In this document: positions 8,043-17,582 of the stretch, one piece after another
Numbering within the stretch: position 1 is the first letter of the stretch
Layout of the letters: the number at the start of each line of letters is the position of its first letter
Assembly (NCBI GenBank): GCA_934234185.1
Contig: CAKQHO010000015.1
Span: 1-46,664, forward strand
DNA from: an uncultured Psychrobacillus sp.
Lineage (GTDB): Bacteria; Bacillota; Bacilli; Bacillales_A; Planococcaceae
Length of the DNA: 46,664 nucleotides
Reading direction: 5' to 3'
Made by a program: the position numbers and the translations under genes
Notes under the pieces: generated by a model
Told to the model about the DNA's origin: nothing
Seen by the model: the letters and a program-made list of their open reading frames with translations, nothing else
Databases searched by the model: none

Positions 8043-10334
8043 ATGCCACAAAAGAAAAAAAAGAAACAAACTAAAAAGAAATCAAAAAAGACACTTCATC
8101 CGTTGATGTATGAGATATTAGGACTTCTTATTATAGTAATTGCAATTATCTCCTTCTTTGAATATGGTCTGGTGGGCAGAGCGTTTGCTTATGTAGGATA
8201 CTTTCTATTTGGTAACTGGCATATTGCCGTTCCATTTTTACTCATTGTATATGCGCTTATTGTAATGATTAAACAAACATTTCCAAAATGGAATCATCGT
8301 TTTCTATTAGGCTGTGGATTTATACTAGGCAGCTTGCTGCTGTTTAGCCATCTCTCCTTATTTGAGCAGCTTTTTCAAGGGAAGGGCCTTGTCACAAATT
8401 CTGTTCTGCGTGAAAGCTATCGAGTACTAGTAGAAAGCGGTGGAATCACAAATAGGACAAGCTCACTTGGTGGTGGGATGATCGGTGCCATTCTGTTTGC
8501 AGCCTTCCATGTGTTATTCGATTCTGCAGGAACGAAGGTAATCAGCTGGTTTATGCTTTGTATCGGTGTTGTTTTATTAACCGGAAAGGCGTTAGTTCCC
8601 TATCTAGTGGACAATTATCCTCAATTAATAAACAGCGTTAAACAATTATTCCAACGTGAAAAACGTGTGAAACCTGAAAAAGCAGTAGTGGCAGAGTCTA
8701 GAAGAGCATCTAGACGCAATAAGAGAGAGGCTATTCAGGAAGAGGCTGTAACTGTTCAGGCTCCAGTAGTGGAAGCAGTAGAAGAGGAAGAGTCTGTTTC
8801 GCCAATTATTTCTGCCTTTACCGAAAGAATTTCGAAAAAGGAAGCAGAAGAGGAGCAAGCGGAGCCATTGAATATATCGATGGACACAGATGAATTGGAA
8901 AACGAAGACTATCAATTACCAAGCATCAGTTTGTTAGATTCCCCTGAGCATAACGATCAAAGCGGTGAGCTGAATGCAATACAAGCAAATGCGAAAAAAC
9001 TCGAGCAAACCTTCCTGAGCTTTGGAGTTAAGGCAAAGGTTACTCAAGTGCATTTAGGACCCGCAGTGACCAAATATGAGGTACTACCAGACGTAGGTGT
9101 AAAGGTTAGTAGAATCGTAAGTTTACACGATGATCTAGCTTTGGCGCTTGCCGCAAGAGACATTCGTATTGAAGCACCTATCCCTGGGAAGTCAGCTGTT
9201 GGAATAGAGGTCCCTAACAAAGAGGTGGCAGTAGTTAGCTTAAGAGAGGTTTTGGAATCGAAGGAAAATAATAAGCCTAACCAAAAGCTCTTGATTGGAT
9301 TCGGACGTGATGTGACTGGACAGGCGGTACTTGCAGAGCTGAACAAAATGCCCCATCTATTAGTTGCCGGTTCTACTGGTAGCGGGAAAAGTGTGTGTAT
9401 TAACGGGATTATTACAAGTATTATGATGAGAGCAAAGCCGCATGAAGTGAAAATGATGATGATTGATCCGAAGATGGTGGAGTTAAATGTCTATAATGGG
9501 ATTCCCCATTTACTTGCTCCAGTAGTGACAGATCCACGTAAAGCTTCCCAGGCATTGAAGAAAATTGTATCGGAAATGGAAAGAAGATATGATCTTTTTT
9601 CTCATACAGGTACTCGCAATATTCAAGGCTACAACGAGCATGTTGACAAATGGAATGAAGAGAATGAAGAAAAACATCCAAAGCTACCGTTTATTGTCGT
9701 AATTGTAGATGAGCTTGCTGATTTGATGATGGTTGCATCTAGTGACGTGGAGGATTCTATTACGAGGATTGCACAAATGGCCCGTGCTGCGGGAATTCAC
9801 TTAATTATCGCGACACAAAGACCAAGTGTAGATGTTATTACTGGAATAATTAAAGCGAATATTCCATCCCGAATTGCGTTTGCGGTTTCTTCTTCTGTCG
9901 ACTCTAGAACGATACTAGACATGGGTGGAGCGGAAAAACTACTGGGACGCGGGGATATGTTATTCCTACCAGCAGGAAGCTCTAAGCCTGTGCGTGTACA
10001 AGGTGCATATTTATCGGATGCAGAGGTAGAGCGAATTGTCGATTTTGTTGTAGAGCAGCAAAAGGCAAATTATCAGGAAGAAATGATTCCAGATGAGGTA
10101 GAGGAAACCCAAGGTAACGTAGATGTAGATGATTTATTCGATGATGCTGTTCAGCTAGTAACAGAAATGCAAACCGCTTCCGTTTCTTTGCTTCAACGAA
10201 GATTTAGAATCGGCTATTCAAGAGCGGCTAGAATTATTGATCAATTAGAATTGGCAGGAATTGTCGGTCCTTACGAAGGTAGTAAGCCAAGGCAAGTTCT
10301 TACATCTAAGCACGATTTAAACCAGGATACCTAA
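8043..10334 (+). CDS. spoIIIE: DNA translocase SpoIIIE/FtsK
   Basis: A membrane-anchored DNA pump that moves the chromosome into the forespore and clears DNA from division septa. It has 763 residues from ATG 8043 (AGGTG six bases upstream; a GTG nine bases earlier overlaps that site). A lysine-rich cytoplasmic start (1-25) precedes about four membrane segments (25-175). An acidic linker (about 200-310) follows, then the RecA-like motor with Walker A GSTGSGKS near 443 and Walker B VIVDELADLMM near 555. The winged-helix gamma domain (LLQRRFRIGYSRAARIIDQLE) is near the C-terminus. The neighbour order rnjB-spoIIIE-gntR is conserved in Bacillus. Confidence 0.95.
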   Translation: MPQKKKKKQTKKKSKKTLHPLMYEILGLLIIVIAIISFFEYGLVGRAFAYVGYFLFGNWHIAVPFLLIVYALIVMIKQTFPKWNHRFLLGCGFILGSLLLFSHLSLFEQLFQGKGLVTNSVLRESYRVLVESGGITNRTSSLGGGMIGAILFAAFHVLFDSAGTKVISWFMLCIGVVLLTGKALVPYLVDNYPQLINSVKQLFQREKRVKPEKAVVAESRRASRRNKREAIQEEAVTVQAPVVEAVEEEESVSPIISAFTERISKKEAEEEQAEPLNISMDTDELENEDYQLPSISLLDSPEHNDQSGELNAIQANAKKLEQTFLSFGVKAKVTQVHLGPAVTKYEVLPDVGVKVSRIVSLHDDLALALAARDIRIEAPIPGKSAVGIEVPNKEVAVVSLREVLESKENNKPNQKLLIGFGRDVTGQAVLAELNKMPHLLVAGSTGSGKSVCINGIITSIMMRAKPHEVKMMMIDPKMVELNVYNGIPHLLAPVVTDPRKASQALKKIVSEMERRYDLFSHTGTRNIQGYNEHVDKWNEENEEKHPKLPFIVVIVDELADLMMVASSDVEDSITRIAQMARAAGIHLIIATQRPSVDVITGIIKANIPSRIAFAVSSSVDSRTILDMGGAEKLLGRGDMLFLPAGSSKPVRVQGAYLSDAEVERIVDFVVEQQKANYQEEMIPDEVEETQGNVDVDDLFDDAVQLVTEMQTASVSLLQRRFRIGYSRAARIIDQLELAGIVGPYEGSKPRQVLTSKHDLNQDT

Positions 10335-10509
10335 AATTACCTATCTTTTAAAATCAATTAGTATGACCTATTTAGCATATATTATGACGAAATGATTACA
10401 TTCTCATAATAAATATGTGAAATAATTTAATATATTACGAAATAAAGTATTTATTTATAACATTAAAAATGATATAGTATGAACTGATTAGTAGGATAGT
10501 TTTACATCT

Positions 10510-10522
10510 GAGGTCTGACCTC
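10510..10522 (+). promoter_or_regulatory. 13-bp palindrome upstream of the GntR gene (candidate operator)
   Basis: GAGGTCTGACCTC is a perfect inverted repeat (6-1-6) 22 bases before the GntR ATG. The GGTCnGACC core is the shape of many GntR-family operators, so autoregulation is a reasonable inference. I saw no second copy before the BMP gene. Confidence 0.5.
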
Positions 10523-10544
10523 TTCATAATGGTGGTGTTTTAAA

Positions 10545-11273
10545 ATGACAATTAAATTAGACCATCGGCATTTATATCTCCAAGTGATTGATCGTATCAA
10601 ACAAGATATCGAGAAGGGCATTTACAAAGAGAAGGAAAAACTTCCTTCTGAATTTGAACTTGCAAAGTCACTTGGGGTCAGCCGTGCGACGTTAAGAGAG
10701 GCTCTTCGTCTACTAGAGGAGGAAAATGTAATTGTTAGAAGACATGGTGTAGGTACCTTTGTGAATTCAAGGCCTGTATTTTCATCTGGAATCGAACAGC
10801 TTACAAGTGTTTCCTCTATGATTCGAAATGCTGGGATGGAGCCTGGGACAATCTATTTAAGCTCCATGCAAACAGTTGCAAGTGAGGATGATATCAAACG
10901 GTTTCATTGTGGAGAGGATGAAGATATTATCTCCATAGAGCGAGTTCGTACTGCTAATGGCGAACCAGTTGTTTACTGTGTTGATAAAGTTCCAAAAGAA
11001 TACTTGCCGGAAGATTTCCTTAGTCGTGAGGAAGGATCTATATTTAGTGCATTAGAGGAATTAGGAAATATTCGAGTGTCACACGCTGTAGCATTCATCG
11101 ATCCAGTGGGATACCATGATGTTGCTTCACCGACACTTAATTGTGAGCCAGAAACCTCGCTGCTAGTTTTAAAACAACTTCATTATGATGAGAAGGACCG
11201 AGTAGTACTATATTCGAAAAACTATTTTCGGGCTGACAAATTTAGCTTTCATGTAGTGCGCAAAAGAGTGTAG
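10545..11273 (+). CDS. ymfC: GntR/HutC-family transcriptional regulator (YmfC-like)
   Basis: A 242-residue repressor. The N-terminal winged helix (about 10-75) shows IEKGIYKEKEKLPSEFELA and the recognition helix GVSRATLREALRLLEEE. The C-terminal UTRA-type effector domain (about 95-238) has the ERVRTANGEPVVYCVDKVP and DRVVLYSKNYFRADKF segments typical of HutC members. Its effector is not known. It sits 42 bases upstream of the nucleoside-type importer, suggesting control of that operon, and a perfect palindrome lies in its own leader. GGTGGTG upstream of ATG 10545 is the likely ribosome binding site. Confidence 0.88.
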   Translation: MTIKLDHRHLYLQVIDRIKQDIEKGIYKEKEKLPSEFELAKSLGVSRATLREALRLLEEENVIVRRHGVGTFVNSRPVFSSGIEQLTSVSSMIRNAGMEPGTIYLSSMQTVASEDDIKRFHCGEDEDIISIERVRTANGEPVVYCVDKVPKEYLPEDFLSREEGSIFSALEELGNIRVSHAVAFIDPVGYHDVASPTLNCEPETSLLVLKQLHYDEKDRVVLYSKNYFRADKFSFHVVRKRV

Positions 11274-11315
11274 AAGCATTTCCTGCTATGAAGAAAAATT
11301 ATGGGGGTTTTCAAG

Positions 11316-12386
11316 TTGACAAAACGCAAATATGGTTTAGGCTTATCACTTGTTTTAGCTGCAGGTACTATCCTAGGAGCTTGTGGGACTAGCGATGACG
11401 ACAAGAAAAAAGAAGAAGGAACTGGCTCTGACAAAGAAGCAGTAGATTTCTCTTTAGCAATGGTAACGGACGTTGGTGGAGTAGATGACAAATCTTTCAA
11501 CCAATTAGCTTGGGCAGGAATTAAAAGCTTTGGTGAAGAAAACGGCTTATCTCAAGGTGATGGCGGTTATGATTATCTTCAATCTCAATCTGACTCTGAC
11601 TACATCAACAACATCAATAACCTAGTTCGTCGTAACTTTGACGTAGTTTACGGAATTGGTTTCTTAATGGAAGAACCAATTAAAACAATTGCTGAACAAC
11701 AACCAGATGCTCAACTAGCAATCATCGACTCTATTGTAGATGCTCCAAACGTAGCATCTGTAATGTTCAAAGAGCACGAAGGTTCATTCCTAGCTGGTGT
11801 TGCAGCTGCTCTAATGTCTGAAACTGGTAAAGTTGGTTTTGTTGGCGGAATGGAAATTCCAGTAATCGAGCGCTTTGAAGCAGGATTCATAGAGGGTGTT
11901 AAAGCAGTAGATCCTTCTATTAAAGTTGATGTTCAATACACTGGTAAATTTGATGACGCTGCACTTGGTAAAACAACTGCAAACCGTATGTATTCTTCAG
12001 GAGTAGACATTATCTTCCACGCAGCTGGTGGTACTGGTAATGGTGTATTCGCAGAAGCAAAAGAACGTAAAACAAAAGATGCAAATGCAAACGTATGGGT
12101 AATCGGAGTTGACTCTGACCAATACGAAGAAGGTAAAGTTGGTGACACAAACATCACACTTACTTCTATGCAAAAACGTGTTGACGTAGCTGTACAAAAC
12201 ATTGCAAAAGATGCTATGGCTGGAAAATTCCCAGGTGGAACTACTGTAACATATGGTCTTAAAGAAGGTGGAGTTGTACTTGCTGATTCTCGCGGTGCTA
12301 TCCCACAAGACATTTTAGATCAAATTGAAGAATATTCTAAGAAAATTGTGGATGGCGAAATCGTTGTTCCTGAAACTGTAGAATAA
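11316..12386 (+). CDS. BMP-family ABC transporter substrate-binding lipoprotein
   Basis: A periplasmic-binding-type lipoprotein of the basic membrane protein (BMP) family; relatives such as B. subtilis NupN (YufN) bind nucleosides. The signal peptide ends at a lipobox LGAC with Cys23. VDDKSFNQLAWAG, FDVVYGIGFLM, GGMEIPVIERFEAGFIEG and HAAGGTGNGVF are hallmark blocks. TTG 11316 is preferred, with GGGGG eight bases upstream; an in-frame ATG at 11301 would add five residues and overlap that site. Codon choice is strongly biased, suggesting high expression. A terminator follows, so the rest of the operon probably depends on readthrough or its own promoter. Confidence 0.92.
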   Translation: MTKRKYGLGLSLVLAAGTILGACGTSDDDKKKEEGTGSDKEAVDFSLAMVTDVGGVDDKSFNQLAWAGIKSFGEENGLSQGDGGYDYLQSQSDSDYINNINNLVRRNFDVVYGIGFLMEEPIKTIAEQQPDAQLAIIDSIVDAPNVASVMFKEHEGSFLAGVAAALMSETGKVGFVGGMEIPVIERFEAGFIEGVKAVDPSIKVDVQYTGKFDDAALGKTTANRMYSSGVDIIFHAAGGTGNGVFAEAKERKTKDANANVWVIGVDSDQYEEGKVGDTNITLTSMQKRVDVAVQNIAKDAMAGKFPGGTTVTYGLKEGGVVLADSRGAIPQDILDQIEEYSKKIVDGEIVVPETVE

Positions 12387-12399
12387 TCATTTGTTTCTG

Positions 12400-12436
12400 T
12401 CATAAAGACCGATTTACTCGGTCTTTATGATATTTT
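12400..12436 (+). terminator. Terminator or attenuating hairpin after the BMP lipoprotein gene
   Basis: TCATAAAGACCG pairs perfectly with CGGTCTTTATGA, followed by TATTTT. Partial termination here would let the binding protein be made in excess over the membrane parts. Confidence 0.8.
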
Positions 12437-12637
12437 AAATTAATAGAGGAAAGATTTTAAATATTTTTTCAGATTGCTTTCCATTCATTTTATAAGGTAA
12501 TATTCATCTTGTGCTAAAGGACCATAACTAATTTACTAGTAATAGATTGTTAATCTCTTCTTTTAAACGGAAACATTCGTAAAATTTAATGTCTATCCTG
12601 TATTAATTTAGCTTGAGTAAAGTAAGGAGTGAAATCA

Positions 12638-14182
12638 TTGGAATATGTAATAGAGATGCTTGGCGTTCGTAAGGAATTCGGATCCTTCGTTGCAAATGAT
12701 AATATTAACCTGCAGTTGAAAAAGGGAGAAATCCATGCACTTCTAGGAGAAAATGGAGCAGGTAAATCTACTTTAATGAACGTCCTTTTTGGGCTATACC
12801 AGCCTGAAGCTGGAGAAATAAAAGTTAGAGGGAAATCAGTCCAAATTACCGATCCAAACGTAGCAAATGATTTAGGAATTGGAATGGTTCATCAGCATTT
12901 CATGCTTGTCGAAAAATTTACTGTTACTGAAAATATAATTTTAGGTAGTGAGCCTACAAAACTAGGTACGATCAATATTAAGGACTCTGCGAAAAAGATT
13001 GCACAGCTATCCGAAACTTATGGTCTGAATGTAGATCCATATGCAAAAATAGAGGATATTTCTGTAGGAATGCAGCAACGAGTAGAAATTTTGAAAACGC
13101 TTTATCGTGGTGCAGAAATACTAATCTTCGATGAGCCGACAGCTTCTTTAACTCCTCAAGAAATTAATGAGCTTATTCAAATTATGAAGCGCTTAATTAA
13201 AGAGGGTAAGTCGATTATATTAATTACACATAAGCTAAAAGAGATTATGGACGTTTCTGACCGAGTAACTGTCATTCGAAAAGGACAAGGAATCGGTACA
13301 GTCATTACGGCAGAAACCAACCCTAATGAGCTTGCTTCCTTAATGGTTGGCCGTCAGGTTGAATTTAAAACAGTAAAAGGTGAAGCGAATCCACAGGAAG
13401 AGTCACTAGTAGTGAAAGACTTGGTAGTAACAGACTTCCGAGGAATTGAGAAAGTAAAAGGCTTGAATCTCACAGTTCGTAAAGGTGAAATTTTGGGTAT
13501 TGCTGGTATTGATGGAAATGGTCAAAGCGAATTAATCGAAGCAATTACTGGTCTTCGAAAAGTGAAGAGTGGACATGTCTTGATTAATGGACTAGATGTG
13601 ACGAATAAGAAACCACGTAAAATCACCGAATCAGGGATTGGTCATATTCCACAGGACAGACATAAGCATGGACTTGTATTGGATTTTCCAATTGGTCATA
13701 ATATTGCCCTACAAACTTACTATCAGCATCCTATTTCCAAAAATGGAATCATGAATTATGGAAAGATTTCAGAGCTTGCTCAAAAAATTATCAAAGACTA
13801 CGATGTTCGTACGCAAGGGGAACATACCCCTGCTCGCGCACTTTCTGGTGGTAACCAGCAAAAAGCGATTATCGGCCGTGAAGTAATTCGTGATCCTGAA
13901 TTACTAATTGCAGCATTGCCAACACGAGGGCTAGATGTTGGGGCAATCGAATTTATCCATCAGCGTCTAATCGAGCAGCGTGATAAAGGTAAAGCTGTAT
14001 TACTACTATCCTTTGAACTAGATGAAGTAATGAACGTGTCAGATAGAATTGCAGTTATATATGATGGCCAAATTGTAGACACCTTATCTCCAAAAGAAAC
14101 AACGGAGCAGGAATTAGGTCTATTAATGGCTGGTCAAACGAAAAGAGATAAGAAACAGGGGGAAATAACGAATGTCGAATAG
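12638..14182 (+). CDS. Sugar/nucleoside-type ABC importer ATPase (two nucleotide-binding domains)
   Basis: The ATPase of a BMP-type importer (NupO-like), about 514 residues with duplicated ABC domains. Domain 1 has Walker A GENGAGKST near 43, a DISVGMQQRVEI signature region, and Walker B ILIFDEPTASL. Domain 2 has a degenerate Walker A (GIDGNGQSE near 290), signature LSGGNQQK and TRGLDVGAIEFI. The weak second site is normal for this family. TTG 12638 has AGGAG eight bases upstream; a GTG at 12629 overlaps that site and is unlikely. The stop overlaps the next permease start by 11 bases. Confidence 0.93.
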   Translation: MEYVIEMLGVRKEFGSFVANDNINLQLKKGEIHALLGENGAGKSTLMNVLFGLYQPEAGEIKVRGKSVQITDPNVANDLGIGMVHQHFMLVEKFTVTENIILGSEPTKLGTINIKDSAKKIAQLSETYGLNVDPYAKIEDISVGMQQRVEILKTLYRGAEILIFDEPTASLTPQEINELIQIMKRLIKEGKSIILITHKLKEIMDVSDRVTVIRKGQGIGTVITAETNPNELASLMVGRQVEFKTVKGEANPQEESLVVKDLVVTDFRGIEKVKGLNLTVRKGEILGIAGIDGNGQSELIEAITGLRKVKSGHVLINGLDVTNKKPRKITESGIGHIPQDRHKHGLVLDFPIGHNIALQTYYQHPISKNGIMNYGKISELAQKIIKDYDVRTQGEHTPARALSGGNQQKAIIGREVIRDPELLIAALPTRGLDVGAIEFIHQRLIEQRDKGKAVLLLSFELDEVMNVSDRIAVIYDGQIVDTLSPKETTEQELGLLMAGQTKRDKKQGEITNVE

Positions 14183-15218
14183 ATTGATCAATATACTTGT
14201 CCCTGTTATTTCCGTAATACTCGGTCTGCTTGTTGGAGCCGTAGTTATGTTAGTGAGTGGCTATGACCCTATCGCAGGGTATGCAGCTCTTTGGGAAGGT
14301 ATTTTTGGAGACGCATATAGAATGGGTGAAACAGTTCGCCAAATCACTCCTTATATATTAGCTGGTCTTGCGGTGGCATTTGCCTTCCGTACGGGACTAT
14401 TTAATATAGGGGTAGAGGGACAGTTAATCGTTGGTTGGTTTGCAGCAGCATATATAGGTATTGCATTTGATTTGCCTATGTATATTCACCTTCCGTTAGC
14501 AATTATTGCAGCTGCAGTAGCCGGGGGATTATGGGCTTTCATCCCTGGTCTTTTAAAGGCAAAATTGCAGGTCCACGAAGTAATCGTTACGATCATGATG
14601 AACTATATTGCATTGCATACAACGAATGCATTGATCAAGGTAGTATCAGATGGTGCGGAAAAAACGGAGAACATTCTTCCTTCTGCGTCATTAAAATCAG
14701 CATTCTTTGAAAGCATCACAGATTATTCCCGCCTTCACTACGGTATTTTCCTTGCATTAGCAATGGTGTTAGTGATGTGGTTTATCTTAGAGAAAACAAC
14801 TCTAGGGTATGAATTAAAAGCAGTAGGCTTTAACAAGCATGCTTCTGAATACGCAGGTATGAATGTTCAAAAGAACATTATTCTTTCTATGGTTATTTCC
14901 GGTGCTTTTGCAGGTTTAGCTGGAGCAGCGGAAGCATTAGGTACCTTCCAATATGTCAGCACGAAGGGTGCTTTCACTGGTATCGGATTTGATGGTATCG
15001 CCGTAGCATTATTAGGTGCTAATACGCCGCTTGGAGTAATATTTGGTGCTACATTATTTGGTTCCCTTAAGTACGGTGCAACAAACATGCCAAATGCTGC
15101 AGGTGTTCCAATAGAAATCGTATCAATTGTCATTGGTATTATTATTTTCTTTGTGGCTTCTGGATATGTGATTCGCTACTTCCTTGAAAAGGCAAACAAG
15201 AAAAAGGAGGCGAAATAA
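14172..15218 (+). CDS. Nucleoside-type ABC importer permease 1
   Basis: A BPD_transp_2 family membrane protein of 348 residues with about eight to nine hydrophobic segments. It shows family blocks LAVAFAFRTGLFNIGVEGQ, HEVIVTIMMNYIA and GFDGIAVALLGANTPLG. It corresponds to NupP-type permeases of guanosine/nucleoside importers. The ATG overlaps the end of the ATPase gene and GGGGG lies upstream within it, so translation is coupled. With the next gene it should form the heterodimeric membrane channel. Confidence 0.92.
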   Translation: MSNRLINILVPVISVILGLLVGAVVMLVSGYDPIAGYAALWEGIFGDAYRMGETVRQITPYILAGLAVAFAFRTGLFNIGVEGQLIVGWFAAAYIGIAFDLPMYIHLPLAIIAAAVAGGLWAFIPGLLKAKLQVHEVIVTIMMNYIALHTTNALIKVVSDGAEKTENILPSASLKSAFFESITDYSRLHYGIFLALAMVLVMWFILEKTTLGYELKAVGFNKHASEYAGMNVQKNIILSMVISGAFAGLAGAAEALGTFQYVSTKGAFTGIGFDGIAVALLGANTPLGVIFGATLFGSLKYGATNMPNAAGVPIEIVSIVIGIIIFFVASGYVIRYFLEKANKKKEAK

Positions 15219-15219
15219 G

Positions 15220-16179
15220 ATGAGCTTTTTAGATGTCCTATATTTCATCGTACCAGCTGCCATTTTCTATGCTGCTCCTCTTGTCTTTACTGCAATAGGT
15301 GGGGTGTTCTCTGAACGTTCTGGTGTAGTAAACATTGGTCTAGAAGGACTAATGGTAATGGGTGCATTCATCGGTATTATTTTTAACCTAACATTTGTTG
15401 ACACATTTGGAGGAGCAACGCCATTTGTCGCTTTAATCGCAGCGATGCTAGTTTCCGGCTTATTCTCCGTAATGCACGCAGTTGCCTCTATTTCCTTTAG
15501 AGCTGACCAAACCATTTCTGGGGTTGCGATCAATATGCTAGGGATAGCTATTGCTTTATTCTCTGTAAAAATGATTTATGGAAAGGGACAAACGGATTAT
15601 ATCCAAGAACGATTCATCCGTTTCGATATTCCTTACCTAGAGAAAATTCCGTTTCTAGGACCTATGCTCTTTAAGGACGTATATTGGACATCCATTTTAG
15701 CAATCGCGGTTGCTGTTATTGCTTGGTTTGTTATTTATAAAACTCCTTTTGGTCTACGTTTACGTGCAGTAGGAGAACATCCTATGGCTGCAGATACAAT
15801 GGGTATTAATGTAACGAAGATGCGTTACACAGCTGTAATCCTATCTGGTATGCTTGCTGGTATTGGTGGGGCAGCATATTCACAAGCCATTTCAGCGGAA
15901 TTCAGTCATACCACGATCAATGGCCAAGGATTCATGGCGCTAGCAGCAATGATTTTCGGTAAATGGCATCCACTAGGTGCACTCGGAGCTGCATTATTCT
16001 TTGGTTTTGCTCAAGCTCTAAGTATAGTCGGAGGAGAAATCCCGATTATTAATAGAGTACCAAGCTATGTTCTTTATATTCTGCCATATGCACTTACGAT
16101 CCTTGCGGTTGCTGGATTTATTGGAAAAGCTTATGCTCCAAAGGCAAGTGGTATTCCATATATTAAAGGAAAACGTTAA
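15220..16179 (+). CDS. Nucleoside-type ABC importer permease 2
   Basis: A second BPD_transp_2 permease, about 319 residues, NupQ-like. It has the family motif GGVFSERSGVVNIGLEGLMVMGAF near the start, a central GINVTKMRYTAVILSGMLAG block, and NGQGFMALAAMIFGKWHPLG near the end. ATG 15220 directly follows AAAGGAGG at 15203-15210; the longer open frame (from 15184) overlaps the previous gene and adds a basic tail that is not family-like. It is the last gene of the operon and is followed by a terminator. Confidence 0.92.
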   Translation: MSFLDVLYFIVPAAIFYAAPLVFTAIGGVFSERSGVVNIGLEGLMVMGAFIGIIFNLTFVDTFGGATPFVALIAAMLVSGLFSVMHAVASISFRADQTISGVAINMLGIAIALFSVKMIYGKGQTDYIQERFIRFDIPYLEKIPFLGPMLFKDVYWTSILAIAVAVIAWFVIYKTPFGLRLRAVGEHPMAADTMGINVTKMRYTAVILSGMLAGIGGAAYSQAISAEFSHTTINGQGFMALAAMIFGKWHPLGALGAALFFGFAQALSIVGGEIPIINRVPSYVLYILPYALTILAVAGFIGKAYAPKASGIPYIKGKR

Positions 16180-16199
16180 TCATTTTATAACCAATAGCT

Positions 16200-16228
16200 A
16201 AAAGGGACCGATTCATTGGTCCCTTTTT
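16200..16228 (+). terminator. Terminator of the nucleoside importer operon
   Basis: AAAAGGGACC pairs with GGTCCCTTTT around an 8-base loop, followed by T residues. Confidence 0.9.
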
Positions 16229-16304
16229 ATTTGTATTGATATAATTAGAAGATGTATAGTGAAAAGGTATATGAGTAAGACTACGTAAAAAAGGGGGAAG
16301 ATAT

Positions 16305-17582
16305 ATGTTCCAACAATTCGATTTAGAAGAAGGCGTAAAGCTTTATATTCGTCCTACTGACCAATTTAAAACCATCAATATTTCTTTCAAGTGGAAGCAA
16401 TCATTAAAGGAGGAAACAGCTGCTGTACGAACTGTTCTTTCAAATGTATTGCAATATAGCAACGCAGCGTATCCTACCAATGCTGATTTCCGCAAAAAGC
16501 TAGACGACCTATATGGTGCCGTACTTTATTTTGATACAGCTAAGAAGGGTAGCCACCATATCTTTTCATTGAATGCAGAAACAGTCAATGACGCATATCT
16601 ATCCAATGAAAAAGTGGTTGATGAAGTATTTAATTTATTACATACCGTAATTTTTAATCCTCTATTAGAGGATGGGAAGTTTGTACCTTCGATTGTAAAG
16701 CGTGAAAAAGAGCAAGTTATAGAAAGAATTCAATCGATGTATGATGACAAAACGAGATATGCTCAGCAGCGTTTACTTGAGAATATTCTCCCTAACCACG
16801 CAGCCTCTATCAGTGCAAATGGAACGGTAAAAGCAGTAGAAGCTGTCACAAATGAACAGCTCGTAGATATGCACCAAACACTTCTTACAGAGGATGCCTT
16901 ATCCATTTATGTGGTTGGTGATGTGGATGTAGAGGAAATGAAAGCGAAAATCACCGAGCACTTCTCGTTTAAAGGAAGAAAAGGAAATCTTGAGCAAGTA
17001 ACGGAAAGTCCGGAAAGCTCTACTCAGAAGGATTTCCTACAAGAAAAGCAAGAGATGAAGCAAGGAAAGCTGCACATTTCCTATCGCACACCAGTAACCT
17101 TCTATTCAGAGGAATTTCCAATCATGCAGCTGACAAACGGAATTTTAGGAGGCTTTGCTCATTCTAAAATTTTCATGAACGTGCGTGAAAAGGAAAGTAT
17201 GGCATATTATGCATCTAGTAGCTTTTCTTCTCTGTATGGAAGAATTTTTGTGTTAGCTGGAATAGATGCAGCTTTACAGGAAAAAGCAGTAAAACTGATT
17301 GATGAACAGCTAAAAGCAATTCAGGACGGAGAAATATCTGATTTAGAAATAAACCAAACAAAATCCATGCTGAAAAACCAGCTGAAGGAAGCACTTGATT
17401 CACCAAGAGCTCAAATTGAGATATATGATCAATATAAAGAAATCGACGAGAATTTCTCTGTAGAGGGCTGGTCTGCAAAATGGTCAGACGTTTCAAAAGA
17501 ACAGATTCAAGAAATGGCTTCGACAATCGAAAAGGAATTTGTGTATCTGTTATCAGGTAAGGAGGGGTCAGATAATGAATAA
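16305..17582 (+). CDS. ymfF: M16-family protein YmfF (non-catalytic partner)
   Basis: A 425-residue M16-type protein without the HxxEH zinc motif: the expected position near residues 45-60 reads NVLQYSNAAYPTNADF. The C-terminal half keeps the M16 pattern (NGILGGFAHSKIFMNVREKESMAYYASSS). It pairs with the next gene, which has the zinc site, as in other M16B heterodimers. In B. subtilis this cluster (ymfF-ymfH-ymfI) has been associated with the 5-aminopentanol modification of elongation factor P. The ATG has AAGGGGGAAG upstream, and the stop overlaps the ymfH start. Confidence 0.9.
   Translation: MFQQFDLEEGVKLYIRPTDQFKTINISFKWKQSLKEETAAVRTVLSNVLQYSNAAYPTNADFRKKLDDLYGAVLYFDTAKKGSHHIFSLNAETVNDAYLSNEKVVDEVFNLLHTVIFNPLLEDGKFVPSIVKREKEQVIERIQSMYDDKTRYAQQRLLENILPNHAASISANGTVKAVEAVTNEQLVDMHQTLLTEDALSIYVVGDVDVEEMKAKITEHFSFKGRKGNLEQVTESPESSTQKDFLQEKQEMKQGKLHISYRTPVTFYSEEFPIMQLTNGILGGFAHSKIFMNVREKESMAYYASSSFSSLYGRIFVLAGIDAALQEKAVKLIDEQLKAIQDGEISDLEINQTKSMLKNQLKEALDSPRAQIEIYDQYKEIDENFSVEGWSAKWSDVSKEQIQEMASTIEKEFVYLLSGKEGSDNE

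Noticed and set aside
13480..13560. Damaged second ATPase domain in the nucleoside importer
   Set aside because: The GIDGNGQSE loop is normal for the second domain in this family.
16305..17582. Inactivated peptidase pseudogene
   Set aside because: YmfF-type proteins naturally lack HxxEH and pair with the active YmfH; the frame is intact and coupled.
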